The translations under genes were made by a program, and so were the position numbers. 6,709 nt of DNA from Planctomycetaceae bacterium (GTDB taxonomy: Bacteria > Planctomycetota > Planctomycetia > Pirellulales > Pirellulaceae): positions 1 to 6,709 of the forward strand of contig SLMF01000607.1 of NCBI GenBank assembly GCA_007133715.1, given 5' to 3'. Positions 5,581-6,709 of the stretch are shown piece by piece (position 1 is the first letter of the stretch; the number at the start of each line of letters is the position of its first letter). A model generated the notes under the pieces. That model searched no databases and had not been told where the DNA came from. It saw only the letters and a program-made list of their open reading frames with translations.

Positions 5581-5958
5581 ATGCCCGATCGCTCGTTGCC
5601 CGCTGCCACCTGTGACCGCCGCGACCATGCGATGCCCATGGCACCGCCGGACCCGTTGGAGCCGGGTGCTTGCGAGCGGGCGGTGGCCATTTTTCGGGCG
5701 TTGGGCGATCCGGCTCGGCTGCGTATCCTCTGCCTGCTGATGGCCGGGGAACGCTGTGTTACGGAGATCGCTCAGGCGATGGGGGATTCGCTGCCCGCGA
5801 TTTCTCAGCGTCTGCGCCTGCTCCGCGGCGAGCGGATCGTCTGCTGCCGCCGGAACGGCAAGCACGTGATCTACGCCTTGGCCGATCAACACATCGGCCA
5901 GCTTGTCACCAATGCCTTGGCGCACGCGAACGAAGACGGTGACACGGACAGCGGCTGA
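5581..5958 (+). CDS. ArsR/SmtB-family zinc-type metal-sensing repressor
   Basis: A 125-residue winged-helix repressor. LGDPARLRIL (41-50) is the usual first helix of the family. The recognition region is at about 62-82 (EIAQAMGDSLPAISQRLRLL) and the wing around 87-99 (VCCRRNGKHVIYA). The C-terminal helix has Asp102, His104, His115 and Glu118 in exact D-x-H-x10-H-x-x-E spacing, the alpha-5 zinc site known from SmtB and CzrA. Cys59 and Glu62 (RCVTE) lie where SmtB has its Cys/Asp alpha-3 ligands, and the N-terminal tail adds Cys11 and His16, so an alpha-3N-type site is also possible. Zn(II) is the most likely inducer; Co, Cd or Ni cannot be excluded. ATG 5581 is preferred, with AGAGG ten bases upstream; an in-frame TTG at 5575 lies only four bases from it. 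The gene leads an apparent operon with the His-rich and Fur-family genes. Confidence 0.88.
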   Translation: MPDRSLPAATCDRRDHAMPMAPPDPLEPGACERAVAIFRALGDPARLRILCLLMAGERCVTEIAQAMGDSLPAISQRLRLLRGERIVCCRRNGKHVIYALADQHIGQLVTNALAHANEDGDTDSG

Positions 5959-6012
5959 TCCACGTGGATCCGCTGCGAATCGAAATCCCGAATGCTTGGA
6001 AAGGTTCAGACG

Positions 6013-6366
6013 ATGACCAGCCACCCCTTGCACGCCGATCACGAACATCAGCATGGCCCCGGATGCGGTCACACCGGGATCCAGCACGCGGGCCATGTCG
6101 ACTACTTGCACGACGGGCACCTGCATCACCCGTGTGCCGATGGTCAAGTGGAAGAGCATGTATTGGCGATCAGTGACCAGAATCCGGCCGACTGCACGGG
6201 AGGCCACACCTGCCAAGGCCATGCGGCGGACCATGTTCACGGGCCCGGATGCGGGCATGAAGCCGTACCGCACGGCGATCATCTTGACTACTTGGTCGAC
6301 GGCCATCTGCACCATCCGCACGCAGGCCATTGTGACGATCACGGCCCCGTGCAAGTCGTATCGTGA
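6013..6366 (+). CDS. His/Cys-rich metal-binding protein made of two tandem modules
   Basis: A 117-residue soluble protein with 26 His and 6 Cys, no signal peptide and no membrane segment. It consists of two copies of one module: HGPGCGHTGIQHAGHVDYLH then DGHLHHP (about 14-40), and HGPGCGHEAVPHGDHLDYLV then DGHLHHPHAGHCDDH (about 77-110), joined by a linker with fewer His. Each module offers a GCGH site and an HLHHP cluster, so binding of zinc or another soft divalent ion is very likely. Its job may be buffering or handing over metal. The start is ATG 6013, with GGAAAGG (5998-6004) eight bases upstream; an in-frame ATG at 5992 has no such site. It lies 54 bases after the ArsR-type gene and 36 bases before the Fur-family gene, so all three are probably co-regulated by metal. 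I know similar small proteins only as uncharacterised, loosely named ones. Confidence 0.82.
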   Translation: MTSHPLHADHEHQHGPGCGHTGIQHAGHVDYLHDGHLHHPCADGQVEEHVLAISDQNPADCTGGHTCQGHAADHVHGPGCGHEAVPHGDHLDYLVDGHLHHPHAGHCDDHGPVQVVS

Positions 6367-6402
6367 GCGGGGTTTCCCGCATCCGGGAGCGAGGGTTTTG
6401 AA

Positions 6403-6709
6403 ATGGCGAAGTCGTTGCCCCCGCGGTCGCGTTTCGAGGCGCGCCCGCCCGGATCGCCCGCCCCGCTCAGTGTCGACGAAGCCCGCCGCTTGCTGCGCGA
6501 TTCGCCCTTGCGACGGACGCCCTGCCGGATCGCCGTGTTGCAGCATCTATCGGCTGCCGACCGGCCCCTGAATCACGCCGAGGTCTGTGCGGAACTCGTT
6601 CCCCTGGGGTTCGAGAAATCCACCATCTACCGCTGCCTGGTCGAAATGACTCAGGCGGAACTGCTCCGCCGCTTCGAACTGGGAGACCACGTCTGGCGGT
6701 TCGCCCTGA
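6403..6709 (+). CDS. Fur-family metalloregulator, 3' end beyond the window
   Basis: Start ATG 6403 with GAGGG seven bases upstream. 102 codons are visible before the window ends, with no stop. The visible part is the N-terminal winged-helix DNA-binding domain. A basic, Pro-rich tail (1-22) is followed by LRDSPLRRTPCRIAVLQHLS (31-50), then HAEVCAEL, GFEKSTIYRCLVEMTQAELL (about 69-88, the recognition helix in the usual Fur K-x-T-I/V-Y-R form), and LGDHVWRFAL. The dimerisation and metal-binding domain lies outside, so it cannot be sorted into iron (Fur), zinc (Zur), manganese or peroxide sensors. Its place after an SmtB-type regulator and a His-rich protein argues for zinc, by inference only. 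Confidence 0.87.
   Translation, partial: MAKSLPPRSRFEARPPGSPAPLSVDEARRLLRDSPLRRTPCRIAVLQHLSAADRPLNHAEVCAELVPLGFEKSTIYRCLVEMTQAELLRRFELGDHVWRFAL

Noticed and set aside
5992..6012. ATG at 5992 as start of the His-rich protein
   Set aside because: No ribosome site precedes it, while GGAAAGG sits eight bases before ATG 6013.
5365..6546. A 393-codon minus-strand open frame opposite the metal operon
   Set aside because: It is antisense to three convincing genes and to the promoter and repeat region, with no motif. High GC produces long antisense frames.

Overview
The window reads as chromosomal DNA of a GC-rich Gram-negative bacterium. A member of the Planctomycetes is my best guess, inferred from the kaiC-kaiB-kinase cluster, an exported polysaccharide-lyase-like protein, a Tat-signal microprotein and several intergenic palindromic repeats. 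No rRNA or other marker gene is present to confirm this.

Left part (390-3523, minus strand): a KaiC-KaiB-histidine kinase operon, transcribed from right to left. kaiC (2612-3523) is broken. It carries a +1 frameshift in a six-base homopolymer, a -1 frameshift about 310 bases further on, a missing LPxG-type motif before the P-loop, and a large internal deletion that joins the middle of the CI domain to the tail of the CII domain. kaiB (2233-2556) and a 605-residue PAS/HisKA/HATPase/Hpt kinase (390-2207) follow at short spacing and are open throughout. The kinase has Gln instead of the usual acidic residue after its phospho-acceptor His, and it has no receiver domain between its ATPase and Hpt domains. 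Bases 1-389, downstream of the operon, hold a perfect 23-bp inverted repeat and no convincing gene.

Middle part (3524-5163): a gene-free stretch of about 640 bases contains a cloverleaf-like palindromic element. After it comes a secreted protein resembling polysaccharide lyase family 14 (4168-5025, plus). Facing it is a 41-codon minus-strand gene (5038-5163) whose product is little more than a twin-arginine signal. The two convergent genes share a hairpin that overlaps both stop codons.

Right part (5164-6709): a second cloverleaf-like repeat lies upstream of a metal-homeostasis operon on the plus strand. The operon encodes an SmtB-type ArsR regulator with a complete alpha-5 zinc site, a His/Cys-rich protein made of two tandem copies of one module, and the start of a Fur-family regulator that runs off the window. 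A promoter-like sequence overlapped by an inverted repeat precedes the ArsR gene and suggests autoregulation.

The most unusual items are the chimeric, multiply damaged kaiC beside intact partners, the atypical kinase, the duplicated His-rich protein between two metal regulators, and the Tat microprotein.
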